In this document: positions 11,989-23,555 of the stretch, piece after piece
How the letters are laid out: each line of letters opens with the position of its first letter
How positions within the stretch are numbered: position 1 is the stretch's first letter
Assembly (NCBI GenBank): GCA_032622095.1
Contig: CP136064.1
Span: 247,785,827 to 247,849,826, forward strand
Reading direction: 5' to 3'
DNA: 64,000 nt
DNA from: Siphonodentalium dalli
Lineage: Eukaryota; Mollusca; Scaphopoda; Gadilida; Siphonodentaliidae
Made by a program: the position numbers and the translations under genes
Notes under the pieces: generated by a model
Databases searched by the model: none
Seen by the model: only the letters and a program-made list of their open reading frames with translations
What the model was told of the DNA's origin: nothing

Positions 11989-12214
11989 CTCTGCATGCAT
12001 GGCCGCTGTAGTCCGAGATATCTTTTGATGAATTTTGTTCCTACCATAGATATGTCGAGTCCGTCCCATTTTTCAAACGGGCTGCTATTAGATTTAATCA
12101 CGCGGGAGGGTTTAAGCACGTTCGGTCCCCAAACCTGGCTTCCTGGTGTGGTCGATTTCGTTGAGATTTTCGGTGATGTTAGTAGAATTTTACATCTCTC
12201 AGTTGGCACAGCGC
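11989..12214 (-). CDS. Candidate internal exon, product unrecognised
   Basis: On the - strand, an acceptor-like TACTCAG precedes an open frame that reads AVPTERCKILLTSPKIS, later VWGPNVLKPSRVIK and FEKWDGLDISMVG, ending at a donor-like AG|GTGAAA. The + strand is also open here (FGPQTWLPGVVDFVEIFGD), and composition is richer than the surroundings, so the coding strand is uncertain. It may be a gene exon or an old transposon ORF fragment. No domain is recognised. Confidence 0.3.
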
Positions 12215-13972
12215 CTGAGTACTAACCCGAACAAGTGCATCATATGTCTTTAATCCAGAGACCTTTGTTTCGTACGGGTAGCTGTTCAACAGCCTGTTCA
12301 CTCAGACTGCGTTGGAAGTAGTTATAGTTGCCCATATCTTCGATAAGTATTCTCGATGCATATAAAGACTGCATATATAAGTAGTCCATGTGTCTATTGA
12401 CCTTTTATGACCCTCGAAACATAACAATGTCTTGTAATTACGATACTTAATTTGAAGCTCGAAGATTAATGATATCAGCATAATTGGGCATACCTCTATT
12501 TGTATCGATTCACAAAGTAAAATTGCTATGTCATTTTCTCAGTCATACTGTCGCGTCTTCTTTCAGAAGGTCAGCTGGCATACATACGTCAAATAAAGAA
12601 CGCTAGCACCCAATGATTCTTCGACGCGGTTCTGTTCATGTTCTCATGCATGGTTCATGATCCCATAAGTCGGCCATATATAACACATATATGTTTTGTA
12701 CGTATGTAAATATTTTACCAATGGTAACAAAAGTCTCCAATCGGATATGCATGGTTTCCTCGTATATTGATCGTGATCTTTGTTAAGAATGTCAACAGCT
12801 ACTGATGTATCGGGTATCCTGTAACACATTGTCATATATACAAGCACTACAAATGGCCTGACAAGCGTGGACACTGTGTGGGATATACCTATCAGCCGTT
12901 CAATATTCTAAGACGCCGGATACGTTTTGTTGCCGCACTCATTATACAGCAGACTCTGTTAAGGATGAATGAGTGTGGAAAGACTTCTATATATTTCTGA
13001 TATTCCTGATGGATAAACGAACCTATTCGATGTATTTCTGATATTCCTGATGGATAAACGAACCTATTCGATGGTTTCCATACCCAGGATTAATCAAAGG
13101 TAACAATTATCCACCGTCAGAACTGTTACAACGGTGCAACCATTTTCAACCATAACATGTTCCAACCTACAGTATAATCACTGCGTATTATTTTTTACCA
13201 GCTTTTATGAGTGCGGGCTGATTGGTTGCGCTGAATGTTTTCGCCCCTGGTCAAGTGGTCGTATTGATATGCTGTGATGCTGGTGGTCCTGCTGAAGTGC
13301 TATTATGCGGGTATGGCAAACTAATTCCGTTACGAAAAAGTACCGTTATTTTTTCTCTAGTTGTCATTTTCGTGGTGTTTGGCGAATCGGAGCGATTTGA
13401 GAAATAACCAGTGTGTGTATGAAACATTCAAGAACATAATTATATATCTATATATATTATTTTTTTTATAAATATAGTAATGCCTGCGCTGGTGTTTCTA
13501 AAACGACGTGAATAACCACCTTGATTATAGTCCATTTTCAAAAGCTAATACAACCACTATTGAAAATATATCAATATGTTTTTGGGTATTTGATACGCAT
13601 AATAGTTTTCCTGGATATGTTCAGATTATCGGAACACCGCGAAAAAGACAGAATAAAGAAATATAACGGTACTCTTTGTTAACAGCATCAGTTTGCCCTA
13701 ACATCATCATAGCAAATCAGCAGGACCCAACCGCATCATAGCACATTAGCAGGACCAGAGGTGGTTTTGTGTAATTTTATTAATTTTGATGAAGGAGAGA
13801 ATCTAATACATGTAGTGAACGCGTATATGTTGATCAGTTTCGTGATTATTAATCCAGGTATATGCTTTTTTTCTTGCCTGCGTGATCCTGGAGATTATTT
13901 GTTCCATGCACAGTGTGTGAGTTGCATTATGGGCACATTAAATTATGATATAATTAAGTGTTATAAAAGTTA
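12215..13972. other. No gene; small tandem duplication only
   Basis: Contains the 41-bp duplication described separately. Short open frames (12644-12874 minus, 13222-13407 plus, 13761-14090 plus) show no recognisable features. Confidence 0.4.
12992..13073. repeat. 41-bp perfect tandem duplication
   Basis: Two identical 41-bp units, each starting TATTTCTGATATTCCTG and ending CTATTCGATG. They look recent. Confidence 0.9.
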
Positions 13973-13994
13973 TCTCATATATATTTTGAAGACC

Positions 13995-14032
<38 letters not shown>

Positions 14033-14604
14033 CTTAATACAAATCTACGATTCTCGACCGATCGGGACGAAACTTGGTGCGTGTATGTAGTTTGACCAGG
14101 CGGTGGTCGTTGTCGTATTGGCGAGCCCGTGCGACGCCCGTGCAGCGCATGCGCAGACGAGATCTCGGAAACGGTGGAGCTATCGACTTGAAATTTGGTA
14201 TGTGAATGTATCTTGCCCCGAGTACGAATTGTATCGGGTCGCCGAGCCCGTGCGACGCCAGCTTCGCGCATGCGCAGACGAGATCTCGGAAACGGGTGGA
14301 GCTATCGACTTGAAATTTGCTATGTGAATGTATCTTGCCCCGGATACGAATTTTATCGGGTCGCCGAGCCCGTGCGACGCCAGCTTCGCGCATGCGCAGA
14401 CAAAATCTCGGAAACGGGTGGAGCTATCGACTTGAAATTTGCTATGTGAATGTATCTTGCCCCGGATACGAATTTTATCTGGTCGCCGAGCCCGTGCGAC
14501 GCCAGCTTCGCGCATGCGCAGACCAGATATCGGAAACGGGTGGAACTATCGACTTGGAAATTTGGTTTTTGAATAGCCCGGACAACGTCGGGCTCATCGG
14601 CTAG
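13973..14604 (+). mobile_element. Helitron copy 1 (distinct subfamily)
   Basis: 632 bp. It shares ends with the others (TCTCATATATATTTTG at the 5' end; a CCCGGACAACGTCGGG hairpin, then CTAG), but its middle is different. After a (TCTG)n tract come about four 122-bp tandem units (about 14100-14570) containing GCGCATGCGCAGAC and GATCTCGGAAACGG. Confidence 0.75.
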
Positions 14605-15225
14605 TCTATTATATATTTTGGAAGATCTGTGTGTCTGTGTGTCTGTCTGTGTGTCTGTCTGTGTGTTCGCGATGAACTCGAAAACGGCCCATCCGATTTC
14701 GATGAAACTTGGTATGTGGGGGTATTTTCGGCCGGGGACGAACATAGGCATATTAATTTGTCCGTGCGACGTGACATTGACCTTGAAATCGGGTCATTTC
14801 AAGGTCAAACGCCCGAATATCACGGGATTTCGATGAAACTTGGTATGTGGGGGTACTTTCTTATGGCGAGTCTCATAAGTATATTCATTTGCCCGTGCGA
14901 GTGACATTGACCTTGAAATCGGGTAACTTCAAGGTCAAATCGCCAATTTTGATGGGATTTCGACGAAATTTGATACGTGGGGTTAGTTTTGTCCACTGAT
15001 TGTTTTGGACGGGTCCAATCGTGACCCCGACCAGACCTTGACCTTCAAAATGATCAATTCAAGGTCATATCGGGTAAAACCGGATGGATTTCGACGGGCA
15101 CGTTTGTCGGGTACTTTTGTCCGGGCAGTGTTTTTGGACTGGTCAAATCGTGACCCCACTTGACCTTCACCTTCAAAATGGACAATTCAAGGTCAAAGCC
15201 CGGACGAAGTCGGGTCACCTTCTAG
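14605..15225 (+). mobile_element. Helitron copy 2
   Basis: 621 bp. Starts TCTATTATATATTTTGG, carries a TGTCTGTG tract, then repeated CGATGAAACTTGGTATGTGG units with TGACCTTGACCTT and TTCAAGGTCAA motifs. Ends with the CCCGGACGAAGTCGGG hairpin, then TCACCTTCTAG. Confidence 0.8.
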
Positions 15226-15847
15226 TCTATTATATATTTTGGAAGATCTGTGTGTCTGTGTGTCTGTCTGTGTGTCTGTCTGTGTGTTCGCGATGAACTC
15301 GAAAACGGCCCACCCGATTTCGATGAAACTTGGTATGTGGGGGTTTTTTCGGCCGGGGACGAACATAGGCATATTAATTTGTCCGTGCGACGTCACCTTG
15401 ACCTTGAAATCGGGTAATTTCAAGGTCAAACGCCCGAATATCACGGGATTTCGATGAAACTTGGTATGTGGGGGTACTTTCTTATGGCGAGTCCCATAAG
15501 CATATTCATTTTCCCGTGCGACGTGACCTTGACCTTGAAATCGGGTAACTTCAAGGTCAAATCGCCAATTTTGATGGGATTTCAACGAAATTTGATACGT
15601 GGGGTTAGTTTTGTCCACTGATTGTTTTGGACGGGTCCAATCGTGACCCCAACCAGACATTGACCTTCAAAATGATCAATTCAAGGTCAAATCGGGTAAA
15701 ACCGGATGTATTTCGACGGGCACGTTTGTCGGGTACTTTTGTCCGGGCAGTGTTTTTGGACAGGTCAAATCGTGACCCCACTTGACCTTGACCTTCAAAA
15801 TGGACAATTCAAGGTCAAAGCCCGGACGAAGTCGGGTCACCTTCTAG
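15226..15847 (+). mobile_element. Helitron copy 3
   Basis: 622 bp, very similar to copy 2 throughout. It contains four TCAAGGTCA sites on the + strand and four TGACCTTGA sites. Confidence 0.8.
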
Positions 15848-16443
15848 TCTATTATATATTTTGGAAGATCTGTGTGTGTGTGTGTGTGTGTTCGCGATGA
15901 ACTCGAAAACGGCCGAGCCGATTTCGATGAAACTTGGTATGTGGTGGTATTTTCGGCCGGGGGTGGCATGGGCCTATTAATTTGTCCGTGCGACGTGACC
16001 TTGACCTTGAAATCGGGTCATTTCAAGGTCAAACGCCCGAATATCACGGGATTTCGATGAAACTTGGTATGTGGGGGTACTTTCATATGGGGAGTCTCAT
16101 AAGCATATGCATTTGCCCGTGCGACGTGACCTTGACCTTGCAATTGGGTCAATTCAAGGTCAAATCGCCAATTTTGATCGGATTTCGACGAAATTTTATA
16201 CATAGGGTTACTTTTGTCTACTGAGTATTTTGGACGGGTCGAACCGTGACCCCCATCTGACCTTGACCTTCAAAATGATCAATTCGAGGTCAAATCGGGT
16301 AAAACCGGATGGATTTCGACGGGAACGTTTGTCGGGTACTTTTGTCCGGGCAGTGTTTTGAACTGGTCAAATCGTGACCCCACTTGACCTTCAAAATGGA
16401 CAATTCAAGGTCAAAGCCCGGACGAAGTCGGGTCACCTTCTAG
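15848..16443 (+). mobile_element. Helitron copy 4
   Basis: 596 bp. Same structure, with a pure (TG)n tract in place of the mixed TCTG/TGTG tract and small internal deletions. Confidence 0.8.
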
Positions 16444-17127
16444 TCTATTATATATTTTGGGAAATCTGTCTGTGTGTGTGTGTGTTCGCGATGGACTCGA
16501 AAACGGCCGAGCCGATTTCGATGAAACTTGGTATGTGGGGGTACTTTCGGCCGGGGACTGGCATGGGCCTATTAATTTGCCCGTGCGACGTGACCTTGAC
16601 CTTGAAATCGGGTCATTTCAAGGTCGAACGCCCGAGTATCACGGGATTTCGATGAAAATTAGTGTCTAGGGATACTTTCGTATGGGGAGTGTCGTAAGCC
16701 TGTCCGTTTGCCCGTGCGACGTAACCTTGATCTTGAAATCGGGTCAATTCAAGGTCAAATCGCGAATTTTGATGGGATTTAGACGAAATTTTATACGTGG
16801 GGTTACTTTTGTCCACTGAGTGTTTTGGACGGGTCGAGTCGTTACCCCGACCTGACCTCAAAATGGACAATTCAAGGTCAAATCGCGCAATTCGCAGAAA
16901 AGCAGAGGGGAAACAGCCCGGACCAATTCAAGGTCAAATCGGGTAAAACCGGATGCATTTCGACGGGTACTTTTGTCGGGTACTTTTGTCATGGCAGTGT
17001 TTTGGATGGGTCAAATCGTGACACCACCTGACCTTGACTTTCAAAATGGACAATTCAAGGTCAAATCGCGCAATTCGCCGAAAAGCAGAGGGGAAACAGC
17101 CCGGACGAAGTCGGGTCCACCTGCTAG
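16444..17127 (+). mobile_element. Helitron copy 5
   Basis: 684 bp, the most diverged of the four alike. Near its 3' end a segment with AGCAGAGGGGAAACAGCCCGG is duplicated (about 16890-16923 and 17075-17104), so the terminal hairpin region is partly doubled. Confidence 0.75.
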
Positions 17128-18066
17128 TCGGGTAACTATATAAATGTTCATTCGGTCCACAGAATAAGTAAAAAAAAAAATAGGCATATAACACCAATTG
17201 TAATACGACCCTGCCTAACTATGCTTAAAAGCCATGTTCTGATTGGCCAGTGGCCCGAGTTACCATGGCTATCTCGTTCCAGTTTTGTGGTACAATTCTA
17301 CTTTTTCCGATTGTACCACGAAAAAAATCGGTTTATTCAGATCACCGCACGCGACTTTTCCCGTCTTTTCTAACTCCGCGCAAACGGGGCATCAACGGAG
17401 TACACCCGCACCCGTAACCCTTTGAATTTTGCTACATCTTGACAATCTTGCGAATTTTCTAGCGATTTGTCGCCAATGAATATGGTCCAAATGATGTTAT
17501 GGTATATTGATATATGTTACGACCAAAGAAAGTTACTTAATAAGTATATTAAATGACAAAATAAATCCATGGGGCCGGGCTGTGCATTCGTCGATTCGAA
17601 TCTCGATCATATTCGATATTTCGGAATCAAGTTGAAAATGAAAGCGTTTGTTCACCAGTACAGAAGGGGGATAAGATTAGTTTAGTAAACTAGATCATTT
17701 AGATCGCTTTGTGTAAGGAAAATTGTCCATAGTCGATGATCATATTCATGTTGTCCCAACAACGTTCAACACAGAAATGACCGCAATCGTATTTCCTGTA
17801 CAATTTAAATGAAAGGCACGGGCGCCGCTGAAAACACATCGTTTTTTAGCCAATCACAACGATTATTTTCTAGAAGAGGTGCCTCGAAAAGTCAACGGGG
17901 GAATTTCATAACAAGACAAGATTACCGGAGTACTCCATGCAAGGAAATCGAGTACGCCCAATACGAATTACACCACGAAATGTTTTCTCACCTGAGACCG
18001 AAAAAGCGCAGTATTTCGTTGACTATTCAGTCGAATTGTGACCATAAACTTTCAGTCGTATTACAA
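17128..18066. other. No recognisable gene; small hairpin
   Basis: A short inverted repeat around TTGTGGTACAAT and ATTGTACCACGAA (17285-17322) shares GTGGTACAA with the palindrome at 18067-18213. An 88-codon frame (17809-18075) runs into that palindrome and is not called. Confidence 0.4.
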
Positions 18067-18213
18067 AAGAAATAAATACACGGTGTATCGGTGTGTATGG
18101 TCAAGTTGTACTACAAAAAACTGATTGTAGGACTCCGCTACGCGTCGTCCTACAATCAGTTTTTTGTGGTACAACTTGACCATACACACCTCTACACCGT
18201 GTATTTATTTCTT
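18067..18213. repeat. 147-bp palindrome
   Basis: Arms from AAGAAATAAATACACGGTG to its complement CACCGTGTATTTATTTCTT. The inner arms carry GGTCAAGTTGTACTACAAAA and its mirror. The centre is about 13 bp (TCCGCTACGCGTC). Confidence 0.9.
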
Positions 18214-18890
18214 AATCAGAAATGGTCAGATCACACCCAAATTCGATCTTGGCCTGGAATTTATCATATGTAGACCACATACCAAATTTCACAAGTCTAT
18301 AGCACCAAGCGTGGTATATAACCTCGACGCTCAGTTTAAAGAGTGGACAAAATTCGTAATTTTTGCTATTGGGTATCACTGTACCAAGGATATTCAAATC
18401 CAACTATTGTTTTCTTGAGTTACAATGTTTTGCACAGACGGAAGCTAGCTGCATGCTGGTTTCCATTTCTAATAAGGCCAATAACTGACGAAACCCGAAA
18501 CTATGTGGCATTCGAAAAAAGGGGCATAAATCCGTATAAAATGAGCGGACCGTGATCATAATCGAACTTGGTCAGCGTATTCTCAAATATCAAGATATTG
18601 TGTTGAATAATTGCTGAAATTATCATCCGGACAACGCAAAAACTTAAATTTCTATGTATGAAAACAAAAATCGAACGGGACCTCAATAAGATGATGGGTA
18701 TTCCTAATATCAAATTTCGTTTGGATCGGATAATTTGAACTGGCGTTAACATCTGGACAAGGAATGGGACGGTCAACCGCTCGAACGCACGCACGTTATA
18801 TCGTTACGACACACGGACGAACGGACGCGGCTGATTACAATATATATAGTCCGCCGAAAATTTAGGGGGATAAAAACGAGCGCTGGACAT
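18214..18890. repeat. Interspersed repeat ending in CGGACGAACGGACG tract
   Basis: Related in style and motifs (ACCACATACCAAATTTCA, CACACGGACGAACGGACG, AGTCCGCCGAAAATTTAGGGGGATAAAAA) to 2510-2965 and 26340-26745. The GGGGGATAAAAA end is the usual terminus of this class. Short open frames here are not genes. Confidence 0.55.
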
Positions 18891-19054
18891 CAGCATACCT
18901 TCCATATGATTATATAAGATTTAAAGATGTCCAATTTGACACATAAAGCCACCTTCTGTACGTGTTCTATACCAGAAAATAATTATATCGGACCCATGAG
19001 CCCATTAATCGGTTTTTATGACCAAATATCGACTTTCAAAAGAGGAAGATTAAA

Positions 19055-19195
19055 GATGTATAATCCGAATTAACGCTCCTAGATTACTATTTCTTTGGCT
19101 TGGGGGGGGGTATTTGATTCGAGTCGATGAACCCACCCATCAAAGCTCGGCGTGATCAGATATCGATTTTTTAAATCTATTATTTTTCACCAACG
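19055..19195. repeat. Dispersed repeat, inverse of 26908-27055
   Basis: Shares TTTCTTTGGCTT/AAGCCAAAG, TTTGATTCGAG, AACCCACC and ATCAAAGCTC, in reverse complement with 26908-27055. It includes a poly(G) run. Confidence 0.6.
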
Positions 19196-19228
19196 GTACA
19201 TGTTAGTGCCCTGGTAAAAGTCGACGAG

Positions 19229-19262
19229 AAGACGGTGTTGTTGCTGTTGTGTTGTTGTTGGA
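19229..19262. repeat. GTT-rich simple repeat
   Basis: Imperfect GTTGTTGCTGTTG run. Confidence 0.7.
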
Positions 19263-20182
19263 ATCTGATGATATGAGACCATGGAATCGGATTGAGTACC
19301 TTTAATTACTTTCAACACGTTTGGAATTTTTGTCAGCCTGGCAAAAATTCCAATGGTCGCCGCTTATAAAGAGCGTCCATGCTTGAACCGTCGCCCAAAT
19401 CGGTGGATGATAAAGAGCGTTATCAGTTATAAGCTTTTGTGGTCGTAATACCAATGATATTCAGATAAGAGTGCAATAGTTGTGAACACTGGTGTGTGTA
19501 TATCTTCTTCTGTTTCGTTTTGTCTCTGTGTCAGTTTGGTTGTTGTTTGTTTGGGGTTTTTTTTATTTGACTTGGCGGGCTCGAATTTGTGTGTGTACAC
19601 ATTAGCAATACCGGTCTTGCGTGAACCCACTCCAATATACGACAAGGTGCGTGACATATACAAGTAAGGCCAAATGACGTATTGAGAATTTGGAACTGTC
19701 AGAGAAACATCACTTGAATTGCAAAGCCGTGTAGATATATTCGTCACCATACCGGTTGACACGTTTGTCGTTAAATCATTGTTGACTTTTCGAAATTCGC
19801 GTTAAATTATTTCTCAACAAACAGCTATTAGGTGTCGCCATTTGTTTGCCCAAACGTGTATCGCTTAAATCAGTAATTCACATTGTTATTCAGATCGAAT
19901 ACTTATTATCTCGACTATAGAGAAACAGTAGAGAGAATTGTTAGAATAGTTAGAATTGTATATATCAGCTCTCAATAATAGCCTCTCATGACAACAAATC
20001 CTCATGCAAATAGGTTCATATCGGACCTAAATATTCACATAGGACATTTTGGACTTCTGAAATAAGCCCACAACATACTTATGCCCGTTATTACGTTGGA
20101 TGGCGAGGACCACAGAGGAAACACATTATAAAAAGCGTCCATCTGGTTTGTCGTGAGTTGGTTTATTCGTGCTATTTTCCAG
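19263..20182. other. No gene; recurring AAAGAGCGT motif
   Basis: Contains ATAAAGAGCGT at 19366-19376 and 19410-19420 (see findings), and a small hairpin TTGGAATTTTTG/CAAAAATTCCAA at 19321-19353. The 111-codon - strand frame at 19427-19762 is not recognised. Confidence 0.4.
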
Positions 20183-20362
20183 CCTGTTCTCACAATACGG
20201 GCTTATTTCATATTGATATATTCCCACAGAGGGCTGTATTAATAGCCAGTGTTTATGGGCCCATATAAAACGTATTTTAGTTTTTCAAATAATGCCAATA
20301 TTAGCTAATTTCGAGAAATTATAAAATAAGCCCGTATCGTGCTTATTTTCACGAGAACAAGC
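20183..20362. repeat. Foldback repeat, ~26-bp arms
   Basis: The left arm CTTGTTCTC-like plus ATACGGGCTTATTT is mirrored by AAATAAGCCCGTAT plus GAGAACAAG at the right. A further AAATAAGCCC lies at 20060. Probably a small MITE. Confidence 0.5.
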
Positions 20363-21239
20363 TGCTCGTGTGTATACAATGCATCAAAACTCCCAAGACA
20401 TTAAAAGAACTGGAGTACATGGAAACGATACTGTGTAATATCCCATATCTGTAATATACGGATATATAGAATGAAAATCACGACTAGGGAAATTTTACTT
20501 TGGCGAGGATGAATGAGGCCAACTAAGTGGCTTTGAAGATTGTGCATTCTCCTGGATCATAAGCTCAATTTGGAGGTCGTAATAGGTTCAAATAATTGTA
20601 TGATGTTCCTTGAAAAATATAGTACAGGGAGCCTAACCTAATATTTTAACAGCTAACAATTATAAATAATAGGTTGGACTCATGTTTGTAGAGGGCTGCT
20701 GAAACAAAACAGAACCCATAGACACCCCTGGTGTGGTTGCATTTCTTAATTTGCAATAATTTATGCACAACATCTCTCACACTTTCATTCATCACATATC
20801 TTAGTGCCTATTTTTATGAATACACTCTCTTTTTCTACATCTCACATTATTTCAATAGTTATTTTCTGGGGGGATATCATGCCATACAAAACTGTTTTGT
20901 CGACATAGTTGATACTGTGGACGAATCAGAATGTGACAGAAGCTAGCATTGCTGTGTATTATTTGGTGCTTCAACCCGCTAAGTGCCTTTCGGTTACACG
21001 TTAAGGGTGACGTGGGGTCTACATGTGAATCGTAGACTGCATTAATGCAATCCCTCGGTTAATACATTTCGTATAGAATTGCGACTCATTAGAGATCCTA
21101 TATACGTAAAATAATGAATGTGAACAATGTATTATCACGAGGACCCTTCAATATTAACAAACTCGGCTTCAATAGGGTCCCGGTGTGTGCAAATGTTTAT
21201 AGATCTTTATACATGTTATTGATTATCTAATAAATTTAC
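20363..21239. other. No recognisable feature
   Basis: AT-rich, with short open frames only. Confidence 0.4.
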
Positions 21240-22322
21240 TTGATCCACCCCCACCTCCCCAACTTTGGTCAAAATGTTCAACAGCTGGAAATGCCATAAT
21301 TGACACAACATTAGTTGGAAATTTCACAGCAACTATATGTTCTCGTAGTTTTATTTTCTAACGAGTAATTACTGGGGAATTTTTAGACTAACAGACATAT
21401 ATTATCATGCTTTTGGTCAAACTTTTTAGACTGAAATGGCCAGTCTAGATGTTATAGGATTTTGCAGTTTTCAGGTCAAGATTTCAAAATATTCTCCCAC
21501 TGAGCCGAGGGGTCCAGGTATTTTTGTTAAATCCAGGCCTGAACTTGCCTGTAGTTAGCCTCGAGATGCTAGGATTACGCAGTTTTCATGTTCAGATTTC
21601 CAATGTTTTATCCACCCCCCCCCCCCCCTCCCATGGTGTCCAATCAAAGACTAATAATCAATTTCAAATACAATTTTTGGGAAATAACAAGCTGGGAAGG
21701 GGATGCTATTGAAATATACGCAAACTTGGAAGAGTGGGATTGTTCAAGTGTTGGGAAGGCAGGAGTTTGAAATTCCAATGTGGACACCCCCCCCCCCCCC
21801 CAACGGAGACCCTGTCCCATGACTTTATCGGAGTAATTTGGCTAAGACAGCATCAATCTATATAATTAAAAAAAAAGTATCAGATGTGTAGCGACATGGG
21901 GTGTCTCACTGCCCCCTCCCGTCAAGCAACTTCTACTTCTACCAAAACTCTCAATAGTTGACAGTTCATACCAGACACAACATTAGTTGGAAATTCATAT
22001 CAAAAGTTGTACTTATTCTGACAGTTTAATGTTCCAACCAATTTAGAGTGAAATGTGTCGTTTATTACTTGACCAAAAATCGAATACTCTTGGTCAAATA
22101 GTTTTTGCCGAATTGGCAAAAATATATACATGGGCGTGTTAGGTTGGGTGGACATTTCCAATATTTGGAAATTTTGAGGCCTCAGTTGGATACCTCAAAG
22201 AAGTGGGGAGTTAAATTTTTCAGACTTGAAAATTAGTATAGGTCTGCTTCGATCAAGGGTTTGCATTTGGAAATTCCAACGTGGACACTTCCATGGAGAC
22301 ACCCAGACACGCCCATGAACAA
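21240..22322. repeat. Degenerate repeats with long poly(C) runs
   Basis: Blocks recur imperfectly: ACACAACATTAGTTGGAAATT near 21306 and 21973, and CAGTTTTCAKGTYMAGATTTC near 21466 and 21579. Pure C runs of 12-15 lie near 21615 and 21788. Non-coding. Confidence 0.5.
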
Positions 22323-22589
22323 TTAACCCTTCCATGACTGGAACTTCAGAAATTTTGAGAAAACTCTGCCAATGCATTCTCTTACATATGCGAGTCTTCC
22401 ATATGGAGCCTCGCACATGTAAGAGAATGGATTGGTCTAAGAATATTTACATTGACCTTTTTTAATCCAGTACTTTCTCTTATATATGTGAGGCTCTCTA
22501 TGGGAGACTTGCATATATAAGAGAAAAGCCCTGCTTGGCACAGGATCTTTAATGCTGCACCGGGGCAGCTCCAGTCATGAAAGGGTTAA
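22323..22589. mobile_element. TTAA MITE family 2 (complete)
   Basis: TTAA at 22323-22326 and 22586-22589 flank a 259-bp body with inverted ends CCCTTCCATGACTGGA and TCCAGTCATGAAAGGG. These ends differ from family 1, yet the body carries two diverged H-type palindromes (about 22368-22436 and 22468-22548). No coding capacity. Confidence 0.8.
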
Positions 22590-23085
22590 GCCGAGTAATT
22601 TGGTCACTAGAATAATAAACTATGAAACATTGTAACAAGTGTGTCTTACTCGCGGAATCGCTGACCTAATATCATATCGACTGTCAACAGGTTTACCACA
22701 CAGAGATATATAGCTGGCATACCCAGGTAAGTTTTATTACAAGACCTCCAGCTGTGACGTAACTCTTCCGTGCATAAAGTTAAATAACCAATTCAATAGC
22801 ACTTAACTGTAATCTATATCGGAATAGATACAAATTATAATGTAGAAATAATCCCCTTCTCTCTAATTTGGACGGTTAGGGCACGAGGTGACAAGTCAAC
22901 GCGAAGCTGTCGCGCTCAGAGTAATCGCAGTGATAAAATGTAAACCGGGTGGAGAACATGGATTACGATTTGCTGGAACTATTTCTGAATCATGACGCTC
23001 ACACATAGAAGTTTTGAGGACCCTTTAGTTATCCTTACGGATAGAGGACATCACGTTTTACAGTGAGTAGAGTTTTTAGGACCCT

Positions 23086-23555
23086 TTAACCCTTTGAGTG
23101 CCAGGGGCCGATCTCACCGGCCCTAATTCACGGTGTGTAAAATCGGCCCTAAAAAAAAAAAAATTAGATTTTTTTTTGGGGTTGAATTTTTTTGGGTTGA
23201 ATTTTTTTTTGGGTATGCTTAAGCATGCTATAGCGAATTTAAAAACAAACTGGATAAAACCTTAGGGGCATGTTATAACTCAAAACTATCACCAAGTATT
23301 CATAGTAATAATTTTGATGCCCATGAAAAACATAAGATTCCCTGGCACTAAACCTACAAAATAAGTCTGTTAAAAAATATAAGAAAAAATTATTAAAATT
23401 GTAAAAAATTGTAAAAAATGATGAAAAATTGTTAGGCCAATGCATTCTCTTATATATGCGAGGCGACCTATGGTCGACTCGCATATATAAGAGAATGCAT
23501 TGGCACAGTGTATATGGGTTGATACAAAAATCGGACCTGGCACTCAAAGGGTTAA
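23086..23555. mobile_element. TTAA MITE family 3 (complete)
   Basis: TTAA at 23086-23089 and 23552-23555 flank a 462-bp body with inverted ends CCCTTTGAGTGCCAGG and CCTGGCACTCAAAGGG. It holds a single H palindrome (23436-23504) near the right end, preceded by the same AT-rich spacer as in family 1. It is inserted in the 50-60-bp tandem repeat. Confidence 0.8.
23436..23504. repeat. H palindrome inside TTAA MITE family 3
   Basis: 69-bp palindrome, close to the consensus. Confidence 0.95.

Larger units (their letters stand above)
13973..17127 (+). mobile_element. Head-to-tail array of five non-autonomous Helitrons
   Basis: Five elements follow each other without spacers, each starting TCT and ending CTAG. 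Just before most CTAG ends a hairpin CCCGGACGAAGTCGGG lies about 11 nt from the terminus. The array is flanked by A (13972) and T (17128), the usual Helitron A|T target. These are the rolling-circle hallmarks: 5' TC, 3' hairpin, CTRR, no target duplication, no inverted repeats. No Rep/helicase coding is present, so all are non-autonomous. Open frames here come from the repeats. Confidence 0.8.

Noticed and set aside
14034-15660. Open frames of 100-155 codons on both strands across the Helitron array
   Set aside because: They follow the repeat units, overlap on both strands and change with each copy. No Rep, helicase or other domain is visible.
19427-19762. 111-codon - strand frame (CNSSDVSLTVPNSQYVIWPYL)
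   Set aside because: Somewhat protein-like, but an in-frame stop lies just upstream, no acceptor was found, and the C-terminal half comes from low-complexity sequence.
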